Source: Saccharothrix carnea (GTDB taxonomy: Bacteria; Actinomycetota; Actinomycetes; Mycobacteriales; Pseudonocardiaceae). Taken from it: 64,000 nt of DNA. Under the pieces are notes generated by a model that did not search any database, was not told where the DNA came from, and saw only the letters and a program-made list of their open reading frames with translations. Position numbers and translations under genes: made by a program. Location: positions 372,001-436,000 of the forward strand of contig NZ_PYAX01000003.1 in assembly GCF_003014735.1 (NCBI RefSeq), in the 5' to 3' direction. Shown one piece after another: positions 1 through 8,419 of this stretch; position 1 is the first letter of the stretch, and the number at the start of each line of letters is the position of its first letter.

Positions 1-2
1 AG

Positions 3-1343
3 CTCGCGCTGATCGGCGAGCTGTCCCAGACCTACGCGCGTGACACGGCCGACATCACCGACCGGCAGAACGTGCAGTACCACTGGATCCGCATCGAGGA
101 CGTCCCGACGATCTGGCGGAAGCTGGAGGACGCGGGCCTGACCACGATGGAGGCCTGCGGCGACAGCCCGCGCGTGGTGCTCGGCTCGCCGGTGGCGGGC
201 ATCGCCGAGGACGAGGTGGTCGACGGCACGCCCGCGATCGACGAGATCCTGCGCCGCTACATCGGTGACCCGCGCTTCTCGAACCTGCCACGCAAGTTCA
301 AGACGGCGATCTCGGGCCTGCCGGACGTGGCGCACGAGATCCACGACGTGGCGTTCGTCGGCGTGGACCACCCCGAGCACGGTCCCGGCTTCGACCTGTG
401 GGTCGGCGGCGGCCTCTCCACCAACCCGATGATCGGCAAGCGGTTGGGCGCCTGGGTGCCGTCCGAGGAGGTGCCGGACGTGTGGGAGGGCGTGATCAGC
501 GTCTTCCGCGACTACGGCTACCGCCGGCTGCGCCACCGCGCCCGGATCAAGTTCCTGGTCGCCGACTGGGGCGCCGAGAAGTTCCGCGAGGTGCTGGAGA
601 ACGAGTACCTCAACCGCAAGCTCATCGACGGCCCCGCGCCCGAGGTGCCCGCGATCCCCCGTGACCACATCGGCGTGCACAAGCAGAAGGACGGCCTGTT
701 CTACGTCGGCGCGGCCCCGATCGCGGGCCGGGTGTCCGGCTCCACGCTGGTCGAGGTGGCCAAGGTGGTCGAGCGGGCCGGGTCGAGCCGGGTGCGGTTG
801 ACGCCCCAGCAGAAGCTCGTGGTGCTCGACGTGCCCGAGGCCGAGGTGAAGAACCTGCAGGCCGACCTGGCGAAGCTGGGCCTGCAGACCGAGCCGTCGC
901 CGTGGCGGCGTGGCGTGATGGCGTGCACCGGCATCGAGTTCTGCAAGCTCGCGATCGTCGAGACCAAGGCACGGGCGGTGGACCTGGTGTCCGCGCTGGA
1001 GACCCGGCTGGCCGACGTCGTGGCGGGCGTCACGGAGCCGATCTCGGTGCACATCAACGGCTGCCCGAACTCGTGCGCCCGCATCCAGACCGCCGACATC
1101 GGCCTCAAGGGCATGATCGTCACCGACGCCGACGGCAAGCAGGTCGAGGGCTTCCAGGTGCACCTGGGCGGCGGGCTCGGCCTGGACGCCGGGTTCGGCC
1201 GCAAGCTGCGCGGCCACAAGGTCACCGCCGCCGAGCTGTCGGACTACGTCGAGCGCGTGGTGCGCAACTTCGTGGCCAAGCGCGAGAACGACGAGCGGTT
1301 CGCGCAGTGGGTCGCCCGCGCGGACGAGGGTGACTTGAAATGA
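3..1343 (+). CDS. sir: Ferredoxin-dependent sulfite reductase (siroheme/4Fe-4S), 5' end outside window
   Basis: This is the C-terminal 446 residues of an assimilatory sulfite reductase, which reduces sulfite to sulfide with six electrons from ferredoxin. The frame is open to the first base of the window, so the start lies upstream. The siroheme-4Fe-4S ligand cysteines are visible as C-x5-C (visible residues 308 and 314, in ACTGIEFC) and C-x3-C (354 and 358, in GCPNSC). The family is about 560 residues long, so roughly the first 115 are missing. The stop overlaps the next start by ATGA, and APS reductase and sulfurylase genes follow, which favours sulfite over nitrite as the substrate. Confidence 0.93.
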   Translation, partial: LALIGELSQTYARDTADITDRQNVQYHWIRIEDVPTIWRKLEDAGLTTMEACGDSPRVVLGSPVAGIAEDEVVDGTPAIDEILRRYIGDPRFSNLPRKFKTAISGLPDVAHEIHDVAFVGVDHPEHGPGFDLWVGGGLSTNPMIGKRLGAWVPSEEVPDVWEGVISVFRDYGYRRLRHRARIKFLVADWGAEKFREVLENEYLNRKLIDGPAPEVPAIPRDHIGVHKQKDGLFYVGAAPIAGRVSGSTLVEVAKVVERAGSSRVRLTPQQKLVVLDVPEAEVKNLQADLAKLGLQTEPSPWRRGVMACTGIEFCKLAIVETKARAVDLVSALETRLADVVAGVTEPISVHINGCPNSCARIQTADIGLKGMIVTDADGKQVEGFQVHLGGGLGLDAGFGRKLRGHKVTAAELSDYVERVVRNFVAKRENDERFAQWVARADEGDLK

Positions 1344-1498
1344 GCGAGCGCGCTACGCCGTTCTACTGCCCGTACTGCGGCGATGAGGACCTCCGTCCGC
1401 AGGAGGAGCCCGGCTACTCGTGGCTGTGCGCCTCCTGCCGCCGCGTGTTCACCGTCAAGTTCGTGGGTCTCAACCTTCCTCAGGAGGTGCAGCGATGA
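1340..1498 (+). CDS. 52-residue double-CxxC zinc-ribbon protein in the cys operon
   Basis: This short gene encodes 52 residues with two knuckles, CPYC near residues 10-13 and CASC near residues 30-33, as in a zinc ribbon. It is joined by ATGA overlaps to the sulfite reductase upstream and cysH downstream, so it must be translated with them. I recall a comparable small protein between sir and cysH in Streptomyces, which supports a real conserved gene. Its function is unknown. A metal or iron-sulfur handling role, or a partner of CysH or Sir, is only inferred from position. The tail codons contain the AGGAGG that serves as the cysH ribosome binding site. Confidence 0.8.
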   Translation: MSERATPFYCPYCGDEDLRPQEEPGYSWLCASCRRVFTVKFVGLNLPQEVQR

Positions 1499-2196
1499 CC
1501 GCCCCCACCAGGGTCGAGGAACTGAAGGTGATCGCGGAAGCCGCTTCGGTCGAACTGGCGGATGCCAGTGCCGAAGAGGCGCTCGCGTGGACCGCCCGCA
1601 CGTTCGGCGAGAGCTGGATCGTCGCGTCGAACATGCAGGACGCCGTCCTGATCGACCTGGCGACCAAGGTCAAGCCGGACGTGGACGTGCTGTTCCTGGA
1701 GACCGGCTACCACTTCGCCGAGACCATCGGCACGCGGGACGCCGTCGACCTGGTCTACCCCGAGGTGCACATCGTCAACGCCGCGGCCGAGCAGTCGGTG
1801 GCCGACCAGGAGGCCGAGTTCGGCCTGCTGAACAAGACCGACCCGACCAGGTGCTGCCAGTTGCGCAAGGTCATCCCGTTGCAGCGGACGCTGAAGAACT
1901 ACGACGCGTGGGTCACGGGCGTGCGCCGCGTGGACGCGCCGACCCGGGCGAACACGCCGATCGTGCAGTGGGACGAGCGCAACGGGCTGGTGAAGGTCAA
2001 CCCGATCGCGCCGTGGTCCGACGAGCTGTTCAACACCTACATCGCCGAGCACGGGATCCTGGAGAACCCCCTGGTGCAGGCGGGTTACCCCTCCATCGGC
2101 TGCGCGCCGTGCACCGCGAAGCCGCTGCCGGGCGCCGACGCCCGCAGCGGCCGGTGGGCGGGCCTGGCCAAGACCGAATGCGGGTTGCACGGATGA
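1495..2196 (+). CDS. cysH: Phosphoadenylyl/adenylyl-sulfate reductase, APS type
   Basis: The 233-residue protein reduces activated sulfate to sulfite. It has a double cysteine C120-C121 (in RCCQLRK), a CxxC at C203/C206 (in GCAPC), and the catalytic cysteine C229 in a C-terminal ECGLH motif. The four extra cysteines are those that bind the 4Fe-4S cluster of APS reductases, so APS rather than PAPS is the likely substrate. The absence of cysC here fits. The start at 1495 is fixed by AGGAGG at 1482-1487 and an ATGA overlap with the small gene before it. The stop overlaps the cysD start, again by ATGA. Confidence 0.94.
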   Translation: MTAPTRVEELKVIAEAASVELADASAEEALAWTARTFGESWIVASNMQDAVLIDLATKVKPDVDVLFLETGYHFAETIGTRDAVDLVYPEVHIVNAAAEQSVADQEAEFGLLNKTDPTRCCQLRKVIPLQRTLKNYDAWVTGVRRVDAPTRANTPIVQWDERNGLVKVNPIAPWSDELFNTYIAEHGILENPLVQAGYPSIGCAPCTAKPLPGADARSGRWAGLAKTECGLHG

Positions 2197-3098
2197 CCAC
2201 CGCGACAGCTCTGGACACGTTGGGCCGCCTGGAGTCCGAGGCGATCCACATCTTCCGCGAGGTGGCGGGCGAGTTCGACCGGCCGGTGATCCTGTTCTCC
2301 GGCGGCAAGGACTCGACCCTCCTGCTGCACCTGGCGGTGAAGGCGTTCTGGCCCGCGCCGGTGCCGTTCCCGCTGCTGCACGTGGACACCGGGCACAACT
2401 TCGAGGAAGTCATCGAGTTCCGCGACAAGGTCGTGGCCCAGCACGGGCTGCGGCTGGAAGTCGCCAAGGTGCAGGACTACATCGACGACGGCCGGTTGGC
2501 CGAGCGCCCGGACGGCACCCGCAACCCCTTGCAGACCGTGCCGCTGCTGGACGCGATCACCAACCACAAGTTCGACGCGGTGTTCGGCGGCGGTCGCCGC
2601 GACGAGGAGCGGGCCCGGGCCAAGGAGCGGATCTTCAGCCTGCGCAACGCGTTCGGCCAGTGGGAGCCGCGCCGGCAGCGCCCGGAGCTGTGGAACCTCT
2701 ACAACGGCCGGCACCGCCCCGGCGAGCACGTCCGCGTGTTCCCGCTGTCCAACTGGACCGAGCTGGACGTGTGGCACTACATCGCCCGCGAGGGCATCGA
2801 GCTGCCGTCGATCTACTACGCCCACCGGCGCGAGGTGTACCTGCGTGACGGGATGTGGCTGGCGGAAGGCCCGTGGGGCGGTCCGCGCGACGGTGAGGAG
2901 AAGGTCGAGAAGACCGTCCGCTACCGCACGGTCGGCGACGGGTCGTGCACCGGCGCGGTCGAGTCCGACGCCGCCGACATCTCCGCCGTCATCGCCGAGG
3001 TGGCGGCCAGCAGGCTCACCGAGCGCGGCGCGACCCGCGCGGACGACCGGCTGTCCGAGGCCGCCATGGAAGACCGCAAGCGGGAGGGCTACTTCTAG
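2193..3098 (+). CDS. cysD: Sulfate adenylyltransferase subunit 2 (ATP sulfurylase small subunit)
   Basis: The 301-residue small subunit makes APS from ATP and sulfate, in complex with the CysN GTPase. The PP-loop ATP-pyrophosphatase motif SGGKDS is at residues 36-41, followed by DTGHNF and the FGGGRRDEE region typical of CysD. The ATG overlaps the cysH stop (ATGA). The frame is open far upstream, but that extension lies inside cysH and the small gene, so it is rejected. The protein ends with the conserved KREGYF tail. cysN starts on the next base after the stop, so subunit synthesis is likely coupled. Confidence 0.95.
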   Translation: MTTATALDTLGRLESEAIHIFREVAGEFDRPVILFSGGKDSTLLLHLAVKAFWPAPVPFPLLHVDTGHNFEEVIEFRDKVVAQHGLRLEVAKVQDYIDDGRLAERPDGTRNPLQTVPLLDAITNHKFDAVFGGGRRDEERARAKERIFSLRNAFGQWEPRRQRPELWNLYNGRHRPGEHVRVFPLSNWTELDVWHYIAREGIELPSIYYAHRREVYLRDGMWLAEGPWGGPRDGEEKVEKTVRYRTVGDGSCTGAVESDAADISAVIAEVAASRLTERGATRADDRLSEAAMEDRKREGYF

Positions 3099-4442
3099 AT
3101 GAGCGACCTGTTGAGGTTGGCGACGGCGGGCAGCGTGGACGACGGCAAGTCCACGCTGGTCGGCAGGTTGCTGTACGACACCAAGTCGGTGCTGGCCGAC
3201 ACGCTGGACGCGGTGCACCGCGCCAGCGCCGACCGCGGCCTGACCACGCCGGACCTGTCGCTGCTGGTGGACGGCCTGCGGTCGGAGCGCGAGCAGGGCA
3301 TCACCATCGACGTGGCCTACCGCTACTTCGCCACGCCCAAGCGCTCGTTCGTGCTGGCCGACACCCCCGGGCACGTGCAGTACACCCGCAACACGGTGAC
3401 CGGCGCGTCCACCGCGCAGCTCGGCGTGCTGCTGGTCGACGCGCGCAAGGGCGTCATCGAGCAGACCCGGCGGCACGCGGCCGTGCTGGCGCTGCTGGGC
3501 GTGCCGCGCCTGGTGCTGGCGGTCAACAAGATCGACCTGGTGGACTTCGACGAGGTCACGTTCTCCCGCATCGCCAAGGAGTTCACCGCGCACGCCACCG
3601 CCCTCGGGTACGCCGAGGACGCCGTGGTGGAGATCCCGGTGTCCGCGCTGGCCGGTGACAACGTGGTGGAGCGCTCGACGCGGACGCCCTGGTACGACGG
3701 GCCGACGCTGCTGGAGCACCTGGAGTCGGTGCCGGTCGACGCGGACGCGCACGACGCGCCGTTCCGCTTCCCGGTGCAGTACGTGATCCGCCCGCGCACG
3801 CCGGAACACCCGGACTACCGCGGTTACGCGGGTCAGGTGGCGGCCGGCACCGTGCGGGTCGGCGACGAGATCGCCGTGCTGCCCGCCGGCCTGCGGTCAG
3901 CGGTGACGGGCATCGACACCGCGGACGGCCCGTTGCAGGAGGCCGCGGCCGGCCAGTCGGTGACCCTGCTGCTGGCGCACGACCTGGACATCTCGCGCGG
4001 CGACCTGATCGCCACCGCCGCGCAGCCGCCCACGGTGACCGACGAGTTCGAGGCGACCGTGTGCTGGCTGTCGGAGAAGGCGCTGACGCCGGGCGCCCGC
4101 GTGCTGGTCAAGCACGGCACGCGGACCGTGCAGGCGATCGTGACCGAGCTGCGCACCCGGTTCGACGAGCAGAAGCTCGCCAGCACCGAGGCGCCCGACT
4201 CCCTGTCGCTCAACGAGATCGGCCAGGTCGCGGTGCGCACCGCCGAGCCGATCCCGGTGGACGACTACACCAAGGACCGCCGCACGGGCGCGTTCCTGGT
4301 CATCGACGCCGCGGACGGCAGCACGCTGGCCGCCGGGCTCGTGGGTGCGCCGCTGCCGGAGGTGGACGGCGTGGACAGCTGTACCGAGGGCGGCGACGCC
4401 GCCCTGCCCGACACCCACGCCCTCGTGTCCCCCGGTCCCTGA
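3099..4442 (+). CDS. cysN: Sulfate adenylyltransferase subunit 1 (GTPase)
   Basis: The 447-residue elongation-factor-like GTPase drives APS formation by CysD. Visible GTPase motifs are GSVDDGKS (residues 11-18), DTPGH (from 88) and NKID (from 143), followed by EF-Tu domain II-like and III-like beta barrels. There is no APS kinase domain at the C-terminus, unlike the fused CysNC of mycobacteria, and no separate cysC is in the window. This matches a route that goes directly from APS to sulfite through CysH. The gene starts immediately after the cysD stop with no intergenic base. Confidence 0.95.
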   Translation: MSDLLRLATAGSVDDGKSTLVGRLLYDTKSVLADTLDAVHRASADRGLTTPDLSLLVDGLRSEREQGITIDVAYRYFATPKRSFVLADTPGHVQYTRNTVTGASTAQLGVLLVDARKGVIEQTRRHAAVLALLGVPRLVLAVNKIDLVDFDEVTFSRIAKEFTAHATALGYAEDAVVEIPVSALAGDNVVERSTRTPWYDGPTLLEHLESVPVDADAHDAPFRFPVQYVIRPRTPEHPDYRGYAGQVAAGTVRVGDEIAVLPAGLRSAVTGIDTADGPLQEAAAGQSVTLLLAHDLDISRGDLIATAAQPPTVTDEFEATVCWLSEKALTPGARVLVKHGTRTVQAIVTELRTRFDEQKLASTEAPDSLSLNEIGQVAVRTAEPIPVDDYTKDRRTGAFLVIDAADGSTLAAGLVGAPLPEVDGVDSCTEGGDAALPDTHALVSPGP

Positions 4443-4465
4443 GCCCAGAAAGGCCAACCGCCGCC

Positions 4466-5539
4466 GTGAGCAGCCGCATCCTCACCAAGTCCCTGGCCAT
4501 AGCCACCGCCTTCCTCGCCCTCGCCGCCTGCTCCCGGGCCGGTGGCGGCGACACCGCCGCCCCCGCCCAGGACAAGGGTGCGGCGTCGGAGATCCGACTC
4601 GGCTACTTCCCGAACGTCACCCACGCCGCCGCGCTCATCGGCGTCGACAAGGGCCTGTTCACCAAGGAACTCGGCAACACCAAGCTCACCACCCAGACGT
4701 TCAACGCGGGTCCCGAGGCGGTGAACGCGCTGCTCGGCGAATCGCTGGACGCCACGTTCATCGGCTCCGGCCCGGCCATCAACGCCTACGCCAAGTCCAA
4801 GGGCGAGGCGGTGCGGCTCATCTCCGGCGCCACGTCCGGCGGTGCCCAGCTCGTGGTCAAGCCGGAGATCAACTCGGTGGCCGACCTCAAGGGCAAGGTC
4901 ATCACCACCCCGCAGCTCGGCAACACGCAGGACGTCGCGCTGAAGAAGTGGCTGGCGGACGAGAAGCTCGCCGTCGGCACGGGCGCCGACCAGGTCAACG
5001 TCACCAACACGGAGAACTCGCAGTCGCTGGACCTGTTCAAGAAGGGCGACGTGCACGGCGCGTGGGCGCCGGAGCCGTGGTCGTCGCGGCTGGTGATCGA
5101 CGCGGGCGCGAAGGTGCTGCTGGACGAGAAGACCCTGTGGGAGGGCGGCAAGTTCCCGACCACCGTGCTGCTGGTGCGCGCCAAGTTCCTCCAGGAGCAC
5201 CCGCAGACCGTCGAGGCGCTGCTGCGCGGCCACCTCGCGGCCACGGACTTCGCGCAGAACAACAAGGTCGAGGCCAAGCAGATCGTCAACAAGGCGCTCA
5301 AGGACCTCACCGGCAAGGCGCTGGGCGAGCCGGTGCTGAACCGGGCGTTCGACAACATCGAGCTGACGGTCGACCCGCAGGCCAAGAGCTTCCCGCAGTT
5401 GGCGGAGGACGCGGTGACCGCGGGTGTGGCGAAGGAGGCCGCCGACGTGGCCGGGCTCGCCGACTTCACGTTGCTGAACAAGGTGCTCTCGGCGGCGGGC
5501 AAGCCGACCGTGGACACCGCCGGGCTGGACAAGAAGTAA
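4466..5539 (+). CDS. Lipoprotein solute-binding component, sulfonate/sulfur ABC importer
   Basis: The 357-residue protein belongs to the SsuA/TauA/NMT1-like binding proteins. A GTG start gives a lipoprotein signal with the lipobox LAAC and acceptor cysteine C22, followed by a short low-complexity linker. The mature domain begins with EIRLGYFPNVTHAAA, a hallmark of this family, and contains the typical NTENSQSLDLF and WAPEPW segments. It lies 23 bases after cysN and before an ATPase and a permease, so it should capture an oxidised sulfur source for the upstream pathway. Sulfonate, sulfate ester or taurine cannot be told apart from sequence alone. Confidence 0.88.
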   Translation: MSSRILTKSLAIATAFLALAACSRAGGGDTAAPAQDKGAASEIRLGYFPNVTHAAALIGVDKGLFTKELGNTKLTTQTFNAGPEAVNALLGESLDATFIGSGPAINAYAKSKGEAVRLISGATSGGAQLVVKPEINSVADLKGKVITTPQLGNTQDVALKKWLADEKLAVGTGADQVNVTNTENSQSLDLFKKGDVHGAWAPEPWSSRLVIDAGAKVLLDEKTLWEGGKFPTTVLLVRAKFLQEHPQTVEALLRGHLAATDFAQNNKVEAKQIVNKALKDLTGKALGEPVLNRAFDNIELTVDPQAKSFPQLAEDAVTAGVAKEAADVAGLADFTLLNKVLSAAGKPTVDTAGLDKK

Positions 5540-5560
5540 CTCGAGGAAGGCAGGCACACC

Positions 5561-6349
5561 ATGACCGCCACGCTTGAGACTCCAGCGGCCGTGTCCGATC
5601 TGGACGCCGCGGTGACCTTGTCCGGGGTGCGCAAGGTCTTCGGCCACGGCCCGGCCGGCGTCGTCGCGCTCGACGGCGTCGACCTGAAGGTCGCTCCCGG
5701 CGAGTTCGTGTGCCTGCTGGGCGCGTCCGGCTGCGGCAAGTCGACCTTGCTGAACCTGGTCGCCGGGCTGGACGCGCCCACCTCCGGCACGATCGAGCTG
5801 ACCACGTCACGGCCCGCCGTGATGTTCCAGGAGGCCGCGCTGATGCCGTGGCTGACCGCGGCGCGCAACGTGGAGCTGCCGCTGCGGCTGGCGGGCCTCA
5901 AGCGGGGCGAGCGCCGGGAGAAGGCCGGCGAGCTGCTGTCGCTGGTGCGGCTGGTCGGCGCGGGCCACAAGCGCCCGCACGAGCTGTCCGGTGGCATGCG
6001 GCAGCGCGTGGCGCTGGCACGCGCCTTGGCGTCCACGATGGGCAGCGCCGAGGAGGGCACGCCCGGGCTGCTGCTGATGGACGAGCCGTTCGCCGCGCTG
6101 GACGCCATCACCCGCGACGTGCTCCAGGCGGAGCTGGTGCGGGTGTGGCGGGAGACGTCGACGGCGATCGTGTTCGTCACCCACGACGTGCGTGAGGCGG
6201 TGCGGCTGGGTCAGCGGGTCGTGCTGCTGTCCTCGCGCCCCGGCCGCGTGGTCCGCGAGTGGTCCACGGTGGACTGCGACGAGCCCGCCGTCATCGAGGA
6301 CATCACGTCCCACCTGCGAGAGGTGATCAGCGGTCATGCCGCAGCTTGA
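5561..6349 (+). CDS. ABC transporter ATPase, SsuB/TauB type
   Basis: The 262-residue ATPase powers the importer. Walker A GASGCGKS is at residues 54-61, the signature is LSGGMRQR, and Walker B is LLLMDEPFAALD followed by the H-loop VTHD. The Q-loop reads MFQEAALMPWL, as in nitrate/sulfonate/taurine ATPases. The start has a GAGGAAGG ribosome binding site 21 bases after the binding-protein stop. The last 14 bases overlap the permease gene, so the two are translationally coupled. Confidence 0.92.
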   Translation: MTATLETPAAVSDLDAAVTLSGVRKVFGHGPAGVVALDGVDLKVAPGEFVCLLGASGCGKSTLLNLVAGLDAPTSGTIELTTSRPAVMFQEAALMPWLTAARNVELPLRLAGLKRGERREKAGELLSLVRLVGAGHKRPHELSGGMRQRVALARALASTMGSAEEGTPGLLLMDEPFAALDAITRDVLQAELVRVWRETSTAIVFVTHDVREAVRLGQRVVLLSSRPGRVVREWSTVDCDEPAVIEDITSHLREVISGHAAA

Positions 6350-7208
6350 CACTGACCTCGCCGCGGTCGGCGCCGGTCTGGACGCGCTGGACGCGCCGTC
6401 GCAGGAGCAGCGCCCGTCGCTGCGCAAGCGGTTCATCCGCACCGCGGTGCCGCCGCTGATCGCCTTCGCGCTGCTGCTGGGCGTGTGGCAGGGGCTGTGG
6501 GCGGCGGCGTTCTGGCCGGAGTACCAGCTGCCGTCGCCCGCTTCGGTGTGGGCGGCGGTGGCCGAGGCGATCGAGACCGGCCGGGCGTTCGAGGTGCTGT
6601 GGACCTCGGTCAGCCGGGCCGTGCTCGGCTTCCTCACCGCCGTGGTGATCGCCACGCCGCTCGGGTTGCTGATCGCCAAGGTGCGGGTGGTGCGGGCGGC
6701 CATCGGGTCGCTGCTGACCGGCCTGCAGTCGCTGCCCTCGGTGGCGTGGGTGCCGGCGGGCATCCTGTGGTTCGGCGCGACGCCCGCGACCATCTACTTC
6801 GTGGTGCTGATGGGCTCGGTGCCGTCGATCGCGAACGGCCTGGTGTCCGGCGTCGACCAGATCCCGCCGCTGCTGCCGCGGGTCGGTCAGGCGTTGGGCG
6901 CGGGTCGGCTCGCCGCCGCTCGGCACATCCTGCTGCCCGCCGCGCTGCCCGGGTACCTGGCGGGGTTGAAGCAGGGGTGGGCGTTCTCGTGGCGGTCGCT
7001 GATGGCGGCGGAGATCATCGCCACGTCACCGCAGCTCGGTGAGGGCTTGGGGCAATACCTGCACAACGGGGCGTCGCTGAACGACATCTCGATGGTGATC
7101 GCGGCGATCTTCCTGATCCTGCTGGTCGGCGTGGGCATCGAACTGCTGGTGTTCCGGCCGTTGGAGCGGGCGGTGTTGCGGGCTCGCGGATTGACGGGCG
7201 CGCTGTGA
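6336..7208 (+). CDS. ABC transporter permease, SsuC/TauC type
   Basis: The 290-residue integral membrane protein has about six transmembrane segments. It carries the EAA-type cytoplasmic loop of BPD_transp_1 permeases, visible as ALGAGRLAAARHILLPAALP, which docks onto the ATPase. The N-terminal 35 residues are a hydrophilic lead before the first membrane helix (about residues 36-60). It overlaps the ATPase gene by 14 bases and its stop overlaps the next start by GTGA. With the two genes before it, it completes a sulfur importer. Confidence 0.92.
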   Translation: MPQLDTDLAAVGAGLDALDAPSQEQRPSLRKRFIRTAVPPLIAFALLLGVWQGLWAAAFWPEYQLPSPASVWAAVAEAIETGRAFEVLWTSVSRAVLGFLTAVVIATPLGLLIAKVRVVRAAIGSLLTGLQSLPSVAWVPAGILWFGATPATIYFVVLMGSVPSIANGLVSGVDQIPPLLPRVGQALGAGRLAAARHILLPAALPGYLAGLKQGWAFSWRSLMAAEIIATSPQLGEGLGQYLHNGASLNDISMVIAAIFLILLVGVGIELLVFRPLERAVLRARGLTGAL

Positions 7209-7936
7209 CCGCGTTGGTGGCCGTGGCGCACGGCAGCCGTGACCCGCGGTCGGCGGCGGTGGTGCACGAGCTGCTGGACGTGGTCCGGGCTCTGGCGCCG
7301 TCGTTGGACGTTCGGGGGTCGTTCCTGGACCTTTCCGTGCCACTGCTGGGTGACGTGCTACGGGGTGCGTACGCGGACGGTCACCGTTCAGCCGTGGTGG
7401 TGCCGTTGCTGCTGGGCAAGGCTTTCCACGCGCGGGTGGACGTGCCGAGTGCCGTGGCCGATGCCCGCTTGCCCGGCCTGGACGTGACGATCGCCGACGT
7501 GCTCGGGCCCGATCCCCGGCTGGAGTCGGCGGCGTTGCGACGCCTGGCCTCGGTCGGAGTCCGTTCCCGTGACCGCACGCTGGGCGTGATCCTAGCCGGC
7601 GCGGGCTCGTCCCACGCGCCGGCCAACGCCCTGGTCTCGTCCATCGCCGCCCGCTGGGCCGCGGGGTCGGGCTGGGCCGGCGTGGAAGCCGCCTTCGCCG
7701 CCTCCGCGCAGCCCGACGTGCCCACGGCGGTCGCCCGCCTGCGTGCCCAAGGCGCCCGCCGCATCGCCGTGGCGTCGTGGTTCCTGGCCCCGGGCTTCCT
7801 CCCGGACCGCGTCACCCGCCTGGCGGGCCCGGACACGATCATCGCCCCACCCCTGGGCCCGGACCCGGAAGTCGCCGAACTGATCCTCCACCGCTACCAC
7901 TCGGCCCTGACCACCGACCTGGCCCGCACCGCCTGA
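7205..7936 (+). CDS. Sirohydrochlorin chelatase family protein (CbiX/SirB)
   Basis: The 243-residue protein has two CbiX-type half repeats. The N-terminal AHGSRDPRS motif contains the metal-binding histidine, and a second histidine region, GKAFHARVDVP, follows. The family inserts cobalt, nickel or iron into sirohydrochlorin. Beside siroheme-dependent sulfite reductase, iron insertion to give siroheme is the likeliest role. It starts with GTG overlapping the permease stop. The last codons lie inside a long inverted repeat that forms the operon terminator. Confidence 0.86.
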   Translation: MTALVAVAHGSRDPRSAAVVHELLDVVRALAPSLDVRGSFLDLSVPLLGDVLRGAYADGHRSAVVVPLLLGKAFHARVDVPSAVADARLPGLDVTIADVLGPDPRLESAALRRLASVGVRSRDRTLGVILAGAGSSHAPANALVSSIAARWAAGSGWAGVEAAFAASAQPDVPTAVARLRAQGARRIAVASWFLAPGFLPDRVTRLAGPDTIIAPPLGPDPEVAELILHRYHSALTTDLARTA

Positions 7937-7969
7937 CCTCACGTGTCACTCGGACACGTGAGGTCAGGC
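7931..7969. terminator. 17-bp-stem bidirectional terminator
   Basis: A perfect inverted repeat of 17 bp (7931-7947 with 7953-7969, loop ACTCG) lies between two convergent genes. Both stop codons fall within its arms, at 7936 for the chelatase and 7964 for the MarR gene. There is no T-tract, which is usual for GC-rich actinobacterial terminators. Confidence 0.85.
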
Positions 7970-8419
7970 CTCCGTCTCCAAGGCGTGGACGAGGCGTTCC
8001 ATCACCCTGAGCGTCGTGCGCAGGTCGTCCAGGTCGACCTGGGCCGAGATGCGGTTGGTGAAGGCGTGTTGCGCCTCGGCCAGGCGGGAGACGGCCTCGT
8101 AGCCCGCGGGGGTCGGGTGGAGCAGTTTGGCGCGTTTGTGGGCCGGGTTGGGCAGGTACTCGGCCAGGCCCTTCTCCACCAGCAGGTCGGCGATGCGCTG
8201 CACGCTCTGCCTGGTCAGGCTCATCTCCCGGGCGATGCCGGACACCGGCAGGGGTTGCCGCAGGACGGCGCCGAGCACCTGCCACCACGCGGCGGTCAGG
8301 CCGACCGGCTTGGTCATCACCTCGGCCGCTTCCAGGAAGCCGCCGTAGAGGCGGAACGTGCGCATGATGACCTCGGTCAGCACGTCCCCCGCCTCCGTGC
8401 GCGGTTCGACCTCGCTCAC
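7964..8419 (-). CDS. MarR-family transcriptional regulator
   Basis: The 151-residue winged-helix protein has the MarR core: WWQVLGAVL, then GIAREMSLTRQSVQRIADLLVEKGL (recognition helix about residues 65-85), then a wing with PNPAHKRAKLLHPT. The GTG start at 8419 overlaps the stop of the PfpI-type gene upstream by GTGA. A longer frame to 8482 lies inside that gene and is rejected. Two perfect TGACAG-N4-CTGTCA repeats in front of the two-gene operon are the obvious autoregulatory operators. The ligand is not evident. Confidence 0.88.
   Translation of the reverse strand: MSEVEPRTEAGDVLTEVIMRTFRLYGGFLEAAEVMTKPVGLTAAWWQVLGAVLRQPLPVSGIAREMSLTRQSVQRIADLLVEKGLAEYLPNPAHKRAKLLHPTPAGYEAVSRLAEAQHAFTNRISAQVDLDDLRTTLRVMERLVHALETEA

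Noticed and set aside
1383-2192. Long N-terminal extension of cysD
   Set aside because: It lies inside the small zinc-ribbon gene and cysH in another frame, is Arg-rich, and the conserved CysD sequence begins at the ATGA overlap.
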